Shown: positions 12,528 to 25,100 of the stretch, piece after piece | Layout: every line of letters starts with the position of its first letter | Numbering within the stretch: position 1 is the stretch's first letter | Source of the DNA: Forficula auricularia | Taxonomy: Eukaryota; Arthropoda; Insecta; Dermaptera; Forficulidae | Length of the DNA: 64,000 nucleotides | Reading direction: 5' to 3' | Assembly (NCBI GenBank): GCA_024734495.1 | Contig: JALMQS010000089.1 | Span: forward strand, 2,925,445 to 2,989,444 | Translations under genes and position numbers: made by a program | The notes under the pieces: generated by a model | Database searches by the model: none | Seen by the model: the letters and a program-made list of their open reading frames with translations, nothing else | What the model was told of the DNA's origin: nothing

Positions 12528-13340
12528 TTAGTCATTAGAATCTTTAATCCGAATAAAATAATCTATTTTTAATTTAACTGGATTAATTTGACTATAAAAT
12601 TTAATTGAGAATGTTGGTGAATAACCGCGTGCTTCAAAAGTTTTAGATTTTGCAAATAGATCCTTATAATGCCTATCATTTTTTGGGAGTAATTTTCTGC
12701 TGGGAGATATATTTTCTAATTTCCATTGTTTGGAAATTAAAACTTGAGGTGAATTTTTCCCTGTTAGTCCTGAATGTAATACAGGAGCTAACGCTGATTT
12801 GTAATTGCTTAATAAGATGTGATCTAGAGTTGTGGCTATGGGGATATGAGTACCCGTAAGGAAATCAATCTTATTATGCCTAAAAAGACTATCAAATGCT
12901 AATGCTCCCCCAAGGATGATTTCTATTTGACTGCTTACTTTATGGGTGGGATCAGCTAAATGAAGATCTTGAATATGTGAAATGGATTGCTTCGCTTTGG
13001 AAGCCATTTGTGCATGAGCACCTATATTGTCAAATGAATTATTTTTTATTTGACCATTAAGAATTTTCGCGCAAACCTCGCTAACTCGTGGGTATTGACT
13101 ACCACTGTGTATTTTAGCGGGAAATTCGCTCCCGGCATCATCTATTTCACTAACTAAAGCAGTGACTTGGACATTGGAAGTTTGAGGGTTGGCGGATATT
13201 GTAGAGATTGAAGGCGTAGTAGATAGGTTAGGAGATAGGCAAGGGTTACCTGTATTGATAATCATATTATTTATCATTCCATGACCTGCCATTAAAAGTG
13301 ACCTGAGGCGTTTCGACGTTTCTCTCGCTGCACTGTACAT
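12528..13340 (-). pseudogene. BEL/Pao gag-protease-like open frame (270 codons)
   Basis: The longest open frame in the element. The middle part has LADPTHKVSSQIEIILGGAL, matching the BEL signature in which an LADP box precedes an ILLGAD-type protease or post-protease segment. The later part (WKLENISPSRKLL, then YKDLFAKSKTFEARG) resembles the linker just before reverse transcriptase. The N-terminal portion is not recognisable. The LLGAD aspartate is replaced (ILGGAL). The frame is open, but the protein would lack most of gag and all of RT, so I treat it as a remnant. A coiled-coil-like gag segment can be read just upstream, at about 13345-13430 on the minus strand. Confidence 0.65.
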
Positions 13341-13682
13341 TATTTCGGATTCCGACGTCTGAAAGGTCTTCCAATGCGGAGTTTTAGTTTGTCGATTTCT
13401 GCTTTCTTTTCCTTTAATTCAGAATAAAGAAAGGTTAAGATTATTTTTATTAGAATTACTGTTTATTTCTAAACTTATCTCTTCTACTTCCTTCTGAATG
13501 AAGTCGAGAGCTTTTTTATTCTATTCATTTCCTTAGACATCCTAAAGATACAAAGAACAAAACTAGGAGAGTTCAATCAGCTATATATATCTATGATCGA
13601 TAATCTAATCAATCTGGCTCTTGGAGGACCATTTAATGGATAAACGCGGGGTTTATAATTTACTTTAAACTTTTTTTATATG

Positions 13683-14701
13683 CTTTCTCCAAATTTGAGA
13701 AAGATATAGAGAAAAACGAAGGACCACGTTATATCAATTGTTTAGCTTACCAACGAGGTTGTAAATCTCGCCGCGAATAAATTGTAAGTCTATTCCACTA
13801 AACAATCGATATCAAATATATCTTCGATAGGACGCTAGTTCTTACTATATATATAACTGTTCGAAATCCTAAATTAGTATCTCTAAAGGATGGATGTCTA
13901 TAGGAAAGAAATGAAAGATAAATTTCTCTTTAACAAAAACTATATTTTTTAATGTAAACTAATGAATGTGTTGATAAAACCAAAAGATAAAATGAAAACA
14001 AAGAAAATTAACTTAGATTGTATATATACGTAGATATATATACACTTTATAACTAAATACTTAAACTTTTAGACATATAATATATTTTATTATATGTCTA
14101 ATTACAAAATGAATGGTTTCAGTGGTGGTAAAGGGCAGCCTCTGAATTATCTCGGAGAGATGAATAAGTGTTCTTTTGTCTCAGAACCAATGATGAATGC
14201 TTTTTGATGTAGGGGTGTGCCAAAACTGCAGCAGTGTATAAACCTGCAGTGTTTTATTTTAGGAACCTTTCAGAGAATTGATTGTACCTTCAGTAATAAT
14301 AAGAAACAAATACAAATAGATTATTATTAATTAGAGACCTTTTAATATATATTAGCACAATAAAGAGAAAGCGGGTTTACTAACCTTCAGGCCACCTTTA
14401 ACGATATGCTTGCTTATTTCAACAAACTAACTTTTATTTAGTTATTAAACTAAATATTTATTGACTATGACGAAAATTATAGTCGAATGAATATACCAGC
14501 GTAAAATGTGGTTCGATATTTATTGAGATGTTGACTCGAAGAAATTTGAAATAAGAAGAATGGCGTAATACGATATCAAAAGGGAGGTGGGTTCGAAAAG
14601 GATGCGTCTTAGGGTGTTTCTAGGGCACAAAAATCCCTAGCGCCGAGAAACCGACTTGGCGTGGTTTTTGAGTTTTCTATAAGATTACTTATATTTAACC
14701 A
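13683..14701 (-). repeat. LTR of BEL/Pao element (5' LTR in element sense)
   Basis: Partner of the repeat at 8365-9380. Observed differences include an extra A in ATCTCTAAAGGATGG and a TA insertion in GTCTATAGG, with a few transitions towards the right end. Confidence 0.9.
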
Positions 14702-15665
14702 CCAATTAATAAAAAAGTACCTGGCTGAGTGATGCTCGGTAACTTTTTGCTTCAAGTTAAAAACTATATATTAACCCTCCCGACCCCACCCCACCTTTGC
14801 CTCTCGCCCCCCCCCCCCCCCCCCCCCCACCTGACCCCACACCCCGAAACCACTTCCCTCGCACCCCATACCCCTCCACCGCGGCACTCCCATCTCCCTG
14901 CGTCACCTCCACCTAGCCCCCACCCCTCACTATTTTTGCATTTCAAGCCTTGTAGTAGCCCACAGATTATGTGTATATGTGTATAAGTATAAATAAATAC
15001 CAATATAATAATTTTTTTAATTCAATAACAATTTTTGAGTTCATCAATTAAATTGCCAAATTCCTAATTTTGAAATTAATGTGAGTTAAAACTCTATTTT
15101 TTAATAAATTAAATAAATATTTATTAAACCAATTATTTTACATGAATTTATGCATACATTGTTTTGAGCTTCGATTACGGAGATTACTTCCATCATCGAG
15201 TGTCCTTGATCATCTTTTTTAGTCCTTGTTTTAATAAGAGGAAAAAACTAATTAAAGAAAAAAACCTCTTTTCCGATAATTATATAAATTCCATTATTCT
15301 CTCCCAATCAATCCCCCATCCATAAATCAATTAAATTGCCAATTTTTAATAAATAATAATAATTGTAATAATCTTATTGTGGGATATAAAATTAAAAAAC
15401 CAATTATTTATTAAAAAAAGAAATTGAATAATAATGTAAATAAACATTTTTATCGAGACAACCACCGCATGAATAATTATTTCGGTAACAAAAAACCATC
15501 AAAAACAACTTAGCCGAAGATGAGACCGTGACATATCAAATGTCCAACACAAAGCCATCTAATAGTGAATTTCATCCAAATCGTTAGAGCCGTTTTCAAA
15601 GGAGCCGACCGGATATATATACAAACTTTGCTCGTTTAATATAATAAGATAAGATAAGATAAGAT
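14702..15665 (+). mobile_element. C-rich interspersed repeat, copy b
   Basis: It begins directly at the LTR edge with GTACCTGGCTGAGTGATGCT and has a C-rich block at 14775-14930. It ends with TTTGCTCGTTTAATATAATA and a short GATAA run. It is the same family as 986-1795 and 48455-49165. The proline-rich frames in the C block are compositional artefacts. Confidence 0.6.
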
Positions 15666-15825
15666 TAACTAGGATCATCAATAGGCCAAGAGAGATTCTC
15701 ATCTCTGGCTATTCTAATCATTATTTCGTAAAATCCCTTCTTAGCTGACATCTATGGCGTATAAAGTACCAATATTCTAAATTTCAAGCCCCTAGGTCTA
15801 TTAGTTTAGGAAATTTCGTGTGTGA

Positions 15826-16530
15826 GTGAGTAAATGTAAATAAAGTATATGAATTTGATTTTCATAATGAAAAATTTGATTAAAATTATAGAAAAGGAAA
15901 ATGAAAATTCAGAAAATTTAAATTTAAAAATTTTTAAATTTTGAAGAAGAACACAGTGATGATGATTTTTGAAAAGAATTTGAAATCTATGATAATTAGA
16001 AAGCAGTCATGAGAACATAATCAATTTATGCAGATACTATGGTAAGTGTTCTGGTTCTTGAGGGGGAATAAGATTAGAATAAGATAGTACGTTGGATAAA
16101 AGTTTAGCAACGATCGTTGCAGTTAATTTTTAATTTTGTTTTAAAATGTACTTTAAAAAAATAGATAGTTTTTAAATCTTAAATGTAAATAAAGTATATG
16201 AATTTGATTTTTTCATAATGAAAAATTTGAAATTAAAATTATAGAAAAGGAAAATGAAAATTCAGAAAATTTAAATTTAAAAATTTTAAATTTTGAAGAA
16301 GAACACAGTGATGATGATTTTTTGAAAAGATTTAAAATCTATGATAATTAGAAAGCAGTCATGAGAACATAATCAATTTATCAGATACTATGGTAAGTGG
16401 TTCTCGGGGGGAATAAGATTAGAATAAGATAGTACATTGGATAAAGTTTAGCAACGATCCGTTGCAGTTAATTTTTTTAATTTTTGTTTTTAAATGTACT
16501 TTAAAAAAAATAGATAGTTTTTTAAATCTT
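15826..16530 (+). repeat. 349-bp tandem duplication
   Basis: The segment starting AAATGTAAATAAAGTATATG at 15832 is repeated at 16181. The two copies differ by small indels. Both contain GAACACAGTGATGATGA, and both end with a GTTTAGCAACGATC phrase shared with the foldback family of the caspase units. I do not recognise a protein in it. Confidence 0.75.
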
Positions 16531-16864
16531 TGTTGCATTATTAAATTCCTCTTCAACGATAATGTGGTTAGAACTCTATTATCTATGCTATTAAGAATGA
16601 ATGACATTCAAAAATCTGACAAACAGTGTCGCCAACAAATATTTAGTTTGCTAGTTTAGTTCTTTTATTGTTTGGCAAGCTATGTTGGCTATACAGATTT
16701 GGTTTTAGTTTTTCGTGAATTTTCCAATTTTCCGGATAACTTTTCCGATTTTTTTTTACGTATTAACCTGAAATGGACTATTACGAACATTTAAAAAAAA
16801 TTAGCCAAATCGGCCCAGGCATTTGAGAGATCTGCGCTTACAAAGAAAAAGAAATTCATTTTTA
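16531..16864. other. AT-rich stretch without recognisable gene
   Basis: Short overlapping frames on both strands around 16419-16659 show no motif, and I see no transposon end. Confidence 0.35.
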
Positions 16865-17978
16865 TTATATAGACTAGCTGCAAGGCCCGCCTTCGGCGGC
16901 CCTCTTGCTAGCCAGAGGGCACGCCCCTGGACCCCCCTCCATCAAACCCCACCCTCACCCCCCACTCCCACCCACCCGAAACCCACCCAGCACCCCCGCC
17001 TCCCACCCCACCCCATGCCCAACCCCCGCCCCCACACCACCACCCCAACACTCCATTCCGCACCCTAACCCACTACCCCCACCCCTAAAACCCCCTCCAG
17101 CACCCCCACTCTGCACCCGTTCCCAAACCCCGCCCCCACACCACAACCCGCACCACACTCACCTCGGATCCCGCACCCCATCCACCTCGTGCCCTCCAAC
17201 CCTACGCACTACACCCCCGCTATGCCCCTGGACTCCACCCCGCACCACCCCCTTCAGCCCCACCCTACTCCGCCTCACTCCTCCCCCACCCCCATTCCAC
17301 CCCAGCAGCCAGTTTTTGCATTTCTAGCCTTCTAGTGACTCACAGATTATGTATACAAAATTTGGTTGAGTTTGGCCCAAGAGAAAGAATTTTCATTTTT
17401 TGATCCCCCCCCCACATTTTGGGTGGTTAGTTTTTGCATTCCTAGCTCTCTAGAGGCCCAGAGATTATGTATACAAAATTTGGTTGAGTTTGCTCCAAGG
17501 GCAAGAATTTATATTTTTTCACCCTCCCCCCTTTTTGAGTGGGTTTTTGGGGAAATTTTTTTTAACAAAAGTTGTCAGAAATCACATTCCCTACAACTTT
17601 GTTAATTGTAAAATTTGCTGTAGGGTTAATAGTTTAGGAGTTATTTGATCTTTTTCATTCCCCCCCCCCCCCAACCCCCTTCTGGGGTCAAAATATCAAA
17701 ACGTTATATAGCTAAAAACGTAAGTTAGAAGACATCTGATGTAAATATGAAATTTCATAATAATCCCTTCAGGCGTTTTTACGTGAATCGTGAGCAACTT
17801 TTCGGAAACCACTGAAACAGACAGGCATATAGACATACAGACATACAGACATACATACAGACAGACAGGAATTTTGTTGAGGGTGTTTTCGTTCATAACT
17901 TTTCTTGAAACGTGTGCAATCAAAATTTGGCGTGATTTGGAGCAATGTACAGACAAAACCTTAATTTTATATATATAG
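16865..17978 (+). mobile_element. C-rich interspersed repeat with AAGGCCCGCCTTCGGCGG head
   Basis: It opens with a GC-rich hairpin (GCCCGCCTTCGGCGG) after TAGCTGCAAGG. A C-rich block of about 400 bp follows (16920-17310), then two copies of the TGTATACAAAATTTGGTTGA box and C runs, and it ends in a TATATATATAGG tail. An ACAG/ACAT microsatellite sits at 17817-17872. A related GAAGGCGGGCTTCGCAACTG phrase occurs near 1826. It is non-coding; the class is uncertain. Confidence 0.5.
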
Positions 17979-18829
17979 GTTTCCCAACGTTTTGTAGAAC
18001 CAGAAAAAAGGTTTAAAATTCTCGTACATTGGAAAATAAATTGCAACGGATCGTTGCTAAACTTTAAGCAAAGTCATTTTAAATATTAATATGATTATTC
18101 CTTTATTATTAATCAGATATTACTGGCTATTTGCAGTCCATATTGACTAAAATTCAAAAAGCCAACGAATCTCATCTAATACTTACATCTACATCGATTC
18201 TTATCTAATACTAGAATATTAACCTTCTTGCATTCCATGTTCGATGTTTTGAATATTAATGGCAACCTCTACTGAAAACTTGATAGAATCGACTTAAAAT
18301 CAATAAGACTAAATTCTTCTATAGTAAACAACTCAAGATCCAGCTGCAATAAGATTATTCCTCTAGTATTAGATAAGAATCGATTGTTATTTTTGATTTT
18401 AAGTATATTCCTCCATGCATGTCTTCATAAATGGTTACCAATAATAATCAAAACTTCAAAAATCCGATTTAGAATGATTATTCCTCAAGTATTAGATGAG
18501 AATCCTTGGCTATTTTTGAATTTAAGTCAACATGGACTGCAAATAGCAAGTGATATCTGATTAATAATAAAGGAATAAACATATTAATATTTCAAATGTC
18601 TTTGGATAAAGTTTAGGAATGATCCGTTGCAGTTTATTTCTTTAGAAGACGCTGCATAATTCAAACTAGGTTTAAAGAATGAGATGCTCAGAGCACGACC
18701 TTGGGTAATTCTCAAGTATTCTATTTTGTGCCCCCTTTCTTACTCCTTTCATATTATCCCTTGTAATAGTCTTGTCTTCTAAGCCATTTAAACTCAAAAT
18801 CTAACTTTTCAAAATGTGTCAGAATGAGG
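17979..18829. repeat. Start of caspase unit 1: foldback family copy and flank
   Basis: The sequence from TTTCCCAACG TTTTGTAGAA matches 30358 onward and 44338 onward, so it marks the left edge of the duplicated unit. Inside it, about 18035-18645 is a foldback whose ends read TTGCAACGGATCGTTGC and GATCCGTTGCAGTTTATTTC. Related fragments occur at 16100, 16440, 42355-42420 and 60000-60140. The following flank (to about 18829) matches 31010-31200 and 44905-45110. Confidence 0.75.
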
Positions 18830-18901
18830 ATGAAACTCTTTTTTAGTTTCTTCTTCTTCTTCGTAGTCGCCTTCTTCTTATCAGAAGTTGCGTGGACTTA
18901 A

Positions 18902-19890
18902 TTAACTCCATGCTCCCACAATTTTTATTTTGTGGAGCACCCTTCTCCATCTAGAGCGATCGCGAGCCTCCACAGTAGCCTTCCGGAGACCAGCGCCAAC
19001 ACCTACACCTATCTGGTCGGTCCATCTGGCCGGTGACCTGCCTCGTCTTCGTGAGCCCTCCACTTTTCCTTGGATCACGATTCGTTCAAATCCATCATTG
19101 GCACGGGTAAGATGTCCAAAATATCTCATGACCCTTGTGAGCACGATACTCGACAGCCGCTGATCAGCCCTGACTTCACCAAGAATCGAGATATTTGTTC
19201 GTCGCGCTGTCCAGGGGACTCGTAGCATCCTCCTCCAACACCATAGCTCGAAGGCATCTATTTTTCTGCGGTTGACCTGCTTCACTGTCCATGTTTCTGA
19301 TGCGTATAGCATGACAGGGAAAACCAGCGATTCGACTAAATTTTTTTGTATTAGTGGTTAAGCTGTTGTCTTGGCATATTTTTTAGCTTCGTCATTACTG
19401 ATCTCCCCATCTGTATGCGCCTGTTTATCTCAGCATCACAGCCGCCTTTGTTGGTTATCATGGACCCGAGATATATGAAATGGTCAACCACATTGTAATC
19501 CCCGATTTTCCTGATGCTAGGCATATTGTCATTAGCACGGTCGACAATCATGATTTTGGTTTTACTTTGGTTGATCTTCAGTCCAAACTCTTCGCTTACT
19601 CTTCCAAGTTTGCCAAGTAGCTGAACTAGTTCTTCTTCCGAGTTGGCGAGTAGGGCCGTATCATCCGCATATCTTAAATCAGTTATTTTTATCCCTCCCA
19701 CAGAGACGCCACCATCCCAGCCCTCCAGGACCCTTCGCATGACATATTCCCCATATATGTTGAACAGAATCGGCGACAAAATACACCCCTGACGCACCCC
19801 CTTGCCCACAGCAAACTCATTCGACAGACTGTTCTCAACCCTTTTTAGTTTAATATTTACTAAAATTGAGAGAAAGATAGAAACAAACAT
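18902..19890 (-). pseudogene. RTE-type reverse transcriptase remnant
   Basis: On the minus strand, 19890-19351 reads GVRQGCILSPILFNIYGEY, then LRYADDTALLANSEEEL (the catalytic YADD) and IYLGSMIT, the order of RTE/BovB-type non-LTR reverse transcriptases. A second frame, 19312-18902, holds the C-terminal segment AFELWCWRRMLRVPWTARR and YFGHL. A frame change lies between them. The N-terminal endonuclease and fingers are absent, so the copy is truncated and dead. Confidence 0.88.
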
Positions 19891-20517
19891 TAAAATTTTG
19901 CATTTATTGTGTCTACATATGAATAAATTAATCGAAATAAAATTAAAATAGGGAGATTTTATTATGAAAAAGTTACAATGTATAATTTTTCATTTATAAT
20001 CGATATAATTTAGATATTTAAAGATAGTTTCATAGAATGGCAATTAGAAATAGATTATACTTTAAACAGAGCGGGTCAATAATCGAGACGATGGAAAGAA
20101 AGAGATACCAAGAATGACATTCCCATCGTATGCAAAAAAGGAGAAACAATCAAACAACCAATCAAGAATGGCCTATTATAACACATGGTCTCAGGCGAGG
20201 AGAGTAGAGGGTGAGTCTATCGTAAAACACGGAACACGACACACACACCAGACACTTGAATTCAATTCAACCCAAACTATACCTTCAAATCAAGACACTT
20301 CAATTCAACCCATTCCTTCAATCCAAAACAATTTTCTTCAATCAAAAAACTACTCCATCAATTCCTCAATCTCTCTATGCAATTTTCCATGCAATTCTAT
20401 TATACTTTCCTTCTCATATAATTAATAATAATTATAATAATCCTGATATCGTCATATATATATATATATATATATTATATAATATCTAATATAATATATC
20501 TATAGATATACATACAA

Positions 20518-20730
20518 CTACATAGTTATCTCGGTGGCGCCTCCTGCATATGAATCGAATGCCGCACCGCTCGCTTCGCTATATTTCGAGCGAAAACTCA
20601 AAAGTGCAAGCGTAACAAGAAATACGGAACCGAGATCAAGGACAGAGAACAACAGGTACGTCTCGACAACACCATATTGAAAACGGCCCATAATTGTTGC
20701 TGGACAACTGGATAAACGTATACGTAACAT
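20518..20730 (-). CDS. Unrecognised short open frame in a locally GC-richer patch (70 codons)
   Basis: The patch is clearly richer in G and C than the surrounding sequence and stands out from the AT/TA microsatellite beside it. The frame includes MGRFQYGVVETYLLFSVLDL and ends FDSYAGGATEITM. It has a hydrophobic middle (VFLVTLALL) that could be a single membrane segment. I do not recognise it, and there is no second copy in the window. It could be an exon fragment carried by the insertion, a repeat, or chance. Confidence 0.25.
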   Translation of the reverse strand: MLRIRLSSCPATIMGRFQYGVVETYLLFSVLDLGSVFLVTLALLSFRSKYSEASGAAFDSYAGGATEITM

Positions 20731-21954
20731 TCTCTTGTTTTTCTCAATTGTTGCTATCTACAAAGTTCATCTTTTTATCTGATTCTCATTTGATTTTGCG
20801 CTCTCTGCGAATATTATATATTCCTAATATCAATCTATAAGTAAATTCTAATTCCTAATGACATATTTCTCTTTGTTACATCTATTTATTTTATATTGAT
20901 TTTTTTCTTCATTGGCAATAAATTGTTATATATATATATTTAATTTTTGATCTATCATTCTTATCGAGTTAAACCTAAAAAATTAATTCATTACCATTAG
21001 TATTTAAATCCCCTCACCTACCGATCCCGATATCAATCCAACCCTTTTATTATAATTAATTATTTTATTATTCATTCTTTTATTTTTTTATTTTTTTATG
21101 TTTTATTATATATATACATAAAATTTGAAAGTAAAGTAAAGTATCAAAGTTCAAATTATTAAAATAAATCTAGCAAATTTAAGACAAAGAGATTCCCGCT
21201 GAATTACACCACCGCGAAGCAGATTCAAAATAAACAGTAAGTATTTCTTACCATCAAAATACCTCAAACATCTAATAAACCCTATTAAAAGCATATTAAC
21301 CTATTAAAAAGTCTTCAAGAAGAATAACATTAATACAGTTGAATAATAGAAATTATGAAATTATAGGATTACTATCGAGGTAGTCTGAAACAAGTCTGGA
21401 ATTGTATTTGGCATTTTTGCAATGCCTTACCTCTTATGAAAGAGAGATCATTCTATTCGCACCCTTTGAAGTAATTTTCCCTAGATCGGATTCTAATGCA
21501 AGAATCGCTCACCGCATATTTATTAAATAACTAAAAAAGTGATAACTTAGGCCAAATACGCCCTTATACCAAGCAATTTGTTGAGTTATATTAAGCTTAT
21601 GCAGTTTCTACTTTTATTTTCTGATCCTATCTCAATTAAAACCTTTGAAAAATTCCCAAAATCAGAAATGGGAGCAGAAATGTTGCCATAAACTAAAAAG
21701 GAATATCAGAAAGGAATAAGAAAAAATACGATAATTTTGATGATTTGGGAATAGTTTCGTTAGTGAACGATTATTTTTGCTTCTCATTTGATTTGCTATT
21801 TTATAAATTAATAATTTGGAATTATTTACTAAAAAAATTTTTTGTCTGTGTGTCACTGCGTCTCTGAATTCCTATGATAACTTAAGAATGGAAAGTTTGC
21901 CGGTTGAATCACTTGCTTCAAAAAAACGAATTGTTATTTCTATAATTTTGCTTA

Positions 21955-22112
21955 AAATTACATACGCATAGGTAGAGCAGATGAGTAGTAGTATAATCTG
22001 CATCATAGATTATAAGCTAATCTTATCTAAAAATTCTAAGCTTATCTTATTTAAGAAATAATAAGAATTTCAAAGTTAACATTTGGAGTTTGCAAAGGAT
22101 TTAGTACAAAAA
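21955..22112 (+). promoter_or_regulatory. Putative 5' regulatory region of caspase A with GATA-type sites
   Basis: The last 150 bp before the ATG is conserved in all three units. Here it carries AATCTTATCTAAAAA and AAGCTTATCTTATTT; CTTATCT is the reverse of AGATAAG, a GATA-factor site. The matching region of copy C (45355-45385) has CTGATAAG, CTTATCT and CTTATCT, and that of copy B (31380-31412) has GTGATAAG and CTTATCG. No TATA box is obvious. Regulation by GATA factors is inferred from the motifs only. Confidence 0.4.
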
Positions 22113-25100
22113 ATGGCTAACACCTTTGATGCAGGTACTGAAGAAAAAATTAAAATCGAAGAGGCCATAGAAAATTCTATGCCAGAAGGGTCAGAAAACT
22201 ACGGGAGAACGTAAGTACATGCACTTTAGATCAATGACAAACTTGATATAAAAATTGATAATTTATAATTTGTTTTATTTTATTTTCGTTTAATAGGAGC
22301 CCTAGTACAATGAGCCTGAATATGGGAAAAAAATTTATATCCAAACAATAGCATAATCAATAACATTTAGGGAAAGCGGTGTTGGTTTATAGTGAAACAT
22401 ATTAAACACAAGAGTTTTTTAACGATTTATACTGGTTTTCACAATAAAAATAATAAAAAATTTCTTTAATTATATTTTTGGAGATTTTTTTATTTTTCTT
22501 CTATACCTACATAATAATAGCATAATCCATAAAATTTATCAAAACATTAACCATCAATTCCAAACATTTTATCAGTAGCTATATAGTATCTACCTTTGTT
22601 AGCATTTTTTCTTAATATTTTCCAATCAAGAACAATGAAAAATATTTAATATTTTTTTTCAATTAATGTATTTTTCAGCAGGATTCCAGAAAGAGATGAT
22701 CCATATTACCCCATCCGGGAGAGTAACCGAGGACTAGTATTGATTTTTAATCATAAAGAATTTGATAAAACCTTAAAACTTCCGCCAAGGCCTGGCTCTG
22801 AAAATGATGTGGCCAATTTAAAAGAAGTATTTGAACATTATAATTTTAATGTTAAGGTCTTTATTGATTTAAAAGATGTGCGAGAAATGTTACAAAAAGG
22901 TAAATTTACAGCCTAACTATTAAACTAAGATTAATCCCCTTTCTTTTGGGTCACTTTCACATAGTGAGTCTTTTTCATAAGGTCATATAGGGTGGAAAGC
23001 ATATGCGAAAATTCATACAAAATGATCAACAAGGATCTAGGTCTTATATTGATAGTTCTATTTTTTTGAACCCCCAATTTGTCCCCCGACAAAATCTATG
23101 ACTCTTTTTTTTATTATAGGCCGCTTTTAGAGTAAATTCTAATCTTCTTGTTTTTTTTTTTATATATTGAAAATATAATAATTTTAATTTTTACCCCCCC
23201 CCTTCCAAACTTAAATTTTGGTTCGATTTCAATCTAAACTGCTCTTATACTGGTGAAATCTCAATTTGATTTTCACATTAGTTTTTGAGCTAGAGCGTAC
23301 ACAAAATTGGGTAATGTACTAATAGTCATTTTGAAAAAATCTTTAATATCTCGTAAAATAGAATTTTTCGATGTTCATACTTTAAGCCTTTTTTGTAGAA
23401 CAAAACGATAAGGTTTGCGCAATTTTTTTTATCAAAATAGTTTCAATCATTTTTTAGTTATTCTGAAAAAAGTAAGAAAACAAAAACACTTTTTTCATGA
23501 ACGATTACAATACTTGACCATACCCTGCATAGTAAAGTAAAAATATATTCTTTGAAAGGAGAGATAATACCTAAATAGTTATATATTAGAAAAAAAGTTG
23601 AAAAGCTTGTCTAGGTCCAGAATTAGGGGATGAATAAATGGAGAAAGCGAGGTTTAACCATTTGGTTTGTCTATTTCAACACTCGAAACAAACGCGAATA
23701 ATTCTGAAATTATAAAAACATAACATTTTAGCAATTAATATAAACATATAATTAACAATATTAATTAGTGATAGAGGAATAACTTAATTGTTTAGCGATG
23801 GGATATTTACCATGAGAAAGAACGCGGCCAACTAAATACGGGTTGCCCGGCAAATGTCCAGTTATTAATAGATAAAATAAACCGCTCGGCCGAACCTGGA
23901 AGACCGAGCCTCGCTCAGGTTTTACTTATTTACTATTGATTATTTGAACAGCCAATTATTTTGTTTTGATTCAACCATATTATTGATTTTTATTCAACCA
24001 ATTGTTAATAAATAAAACGTATCAAAATATGTTATTTGTTCACAAAATTGAGACCCTCTTATGAGAAAGATTTTTTTAAATAAATTCTTGATTATTTTTT
24101 ATTCTATTAAATAAATAAGGCTCCTCATAAAAACAATTATAAAACGATTATTCATTATTCTAACGTTTAGGGTGAGCAAAATATTTTAAAACCCATAATT
24201 AGAATATTTCTTCAAGGCCTTTAAGATCAAAATGAATTATGATCAATGAATCGCCTATTATTATTAACTTGTAATGTTGTAATATATATCCAGACTACAA
24301 AAATAAACTGTTTATTTATTTATTCTTTAGTAAAAGAGGATAAAAAATTACTTGAACAAAGTGACAGTCTTTTTGTAATTCTTATGACGCATGGAGATCA
24401 AAATTATGTTTATTCTTCTGAAAAACCATACAAAGTGAAATCAATCTGGGAAGACTTCTACGCTTCACGGTGCCCAGAATTGGCAGCTAAGCCAAAAATA
24501 TTTATCATTCAGGTTTGGATTGATTTTCAAATGTACATATACATATACATATTAGCAGCAAGACTAAATAATAAAACGTCTCATTGTGATTTAAGAAGTA
24601 CCTACATGTAGCATATTTTTGTTGGAAGCAAATTCTAGCTGTTGTTGAAATTACTTGAACAAAATTCATAATAAAACTTGAATCACTTAATATTCAAAAG
24701 ACTATTTCAAAATGTATGTAGGTATGACAATTTCTAGTACGTTTATTCGGGAGTATTTTTTTTATTTGGTTATCTTCGGATACTAAGTCCATTTAGCCAT
24801 TTTGAGTATGATAGTTTTACCATATGGGTTAAAACAGTTTGTCGGGTGTAAATTGATTCTAGTGAAAACTTTGATCAATCAAAACTGTTTTGTCATCAAA
24901 ACCCTATTCAAAAATAAGAAGATGATATCTGCTAAATTTCATCAAACTTCAGTGTAAATGTAGACCTCAAAATATGCATTTTTGGGAAAACATAAATTAC
25001 ATTTATTTGGCCTTATTAAAATCTATTTTTTTATTGTAAATCGAAGTAATTACAAAAAAATAAAAACAAATGAATTTGTCAAGGTAAAATCTGTTGAACG

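Larger units (their letters stand above)
8365..14701 (-). mobile_element. BEL/Pao LTR retrotransposon, decayed
   Basis: Two direct repeats of about 1.02 kb (8365-9380 and 13683-14701) bound an interior of about 4.3 kb. On the minus strand the interior holds, in order, gag/protease-like sequence (13340 to 12528), an AT-rich satellite-like region, an RNase H-end fragment (about 10220-10000), and an integrase core (about 9900-9500). This is the gag-PR-RT-RH-IN order of a BEL/Pao pol gene read on the minus strand. Most of the reverse transcriptase is missing or unrecognisable. I could not settle the target-site duplication. Confidence 0.85.
18830..21890. mobile_element. 3-kb insertion specific to unit 1
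   Basis: In units 2 and 3 the phrase ending TGTCAGAATAAG/TGTCGGAATAAA is followed within about 30 bp by GGTTGAATCACT. In unit 1 these are separated by about 3.06 kb holding the RTE remnant, a TA microsatellite (about 20455-20490) and AT-rich filler. The inserted block is probably composite. Confidence 0.6.

Noticed and set aside
17790..18046. Open frames on both strands over the ACAG/ACAT microsatellite
   Set aside because: Simple-sequence translation with no conserved counterpart.
24246..24611. Open frame of 121 codons taken as one gene
   Set aside because: Only 24331-24512 is coding (caspase A exon 3). The rest is intron read-through on both sides.
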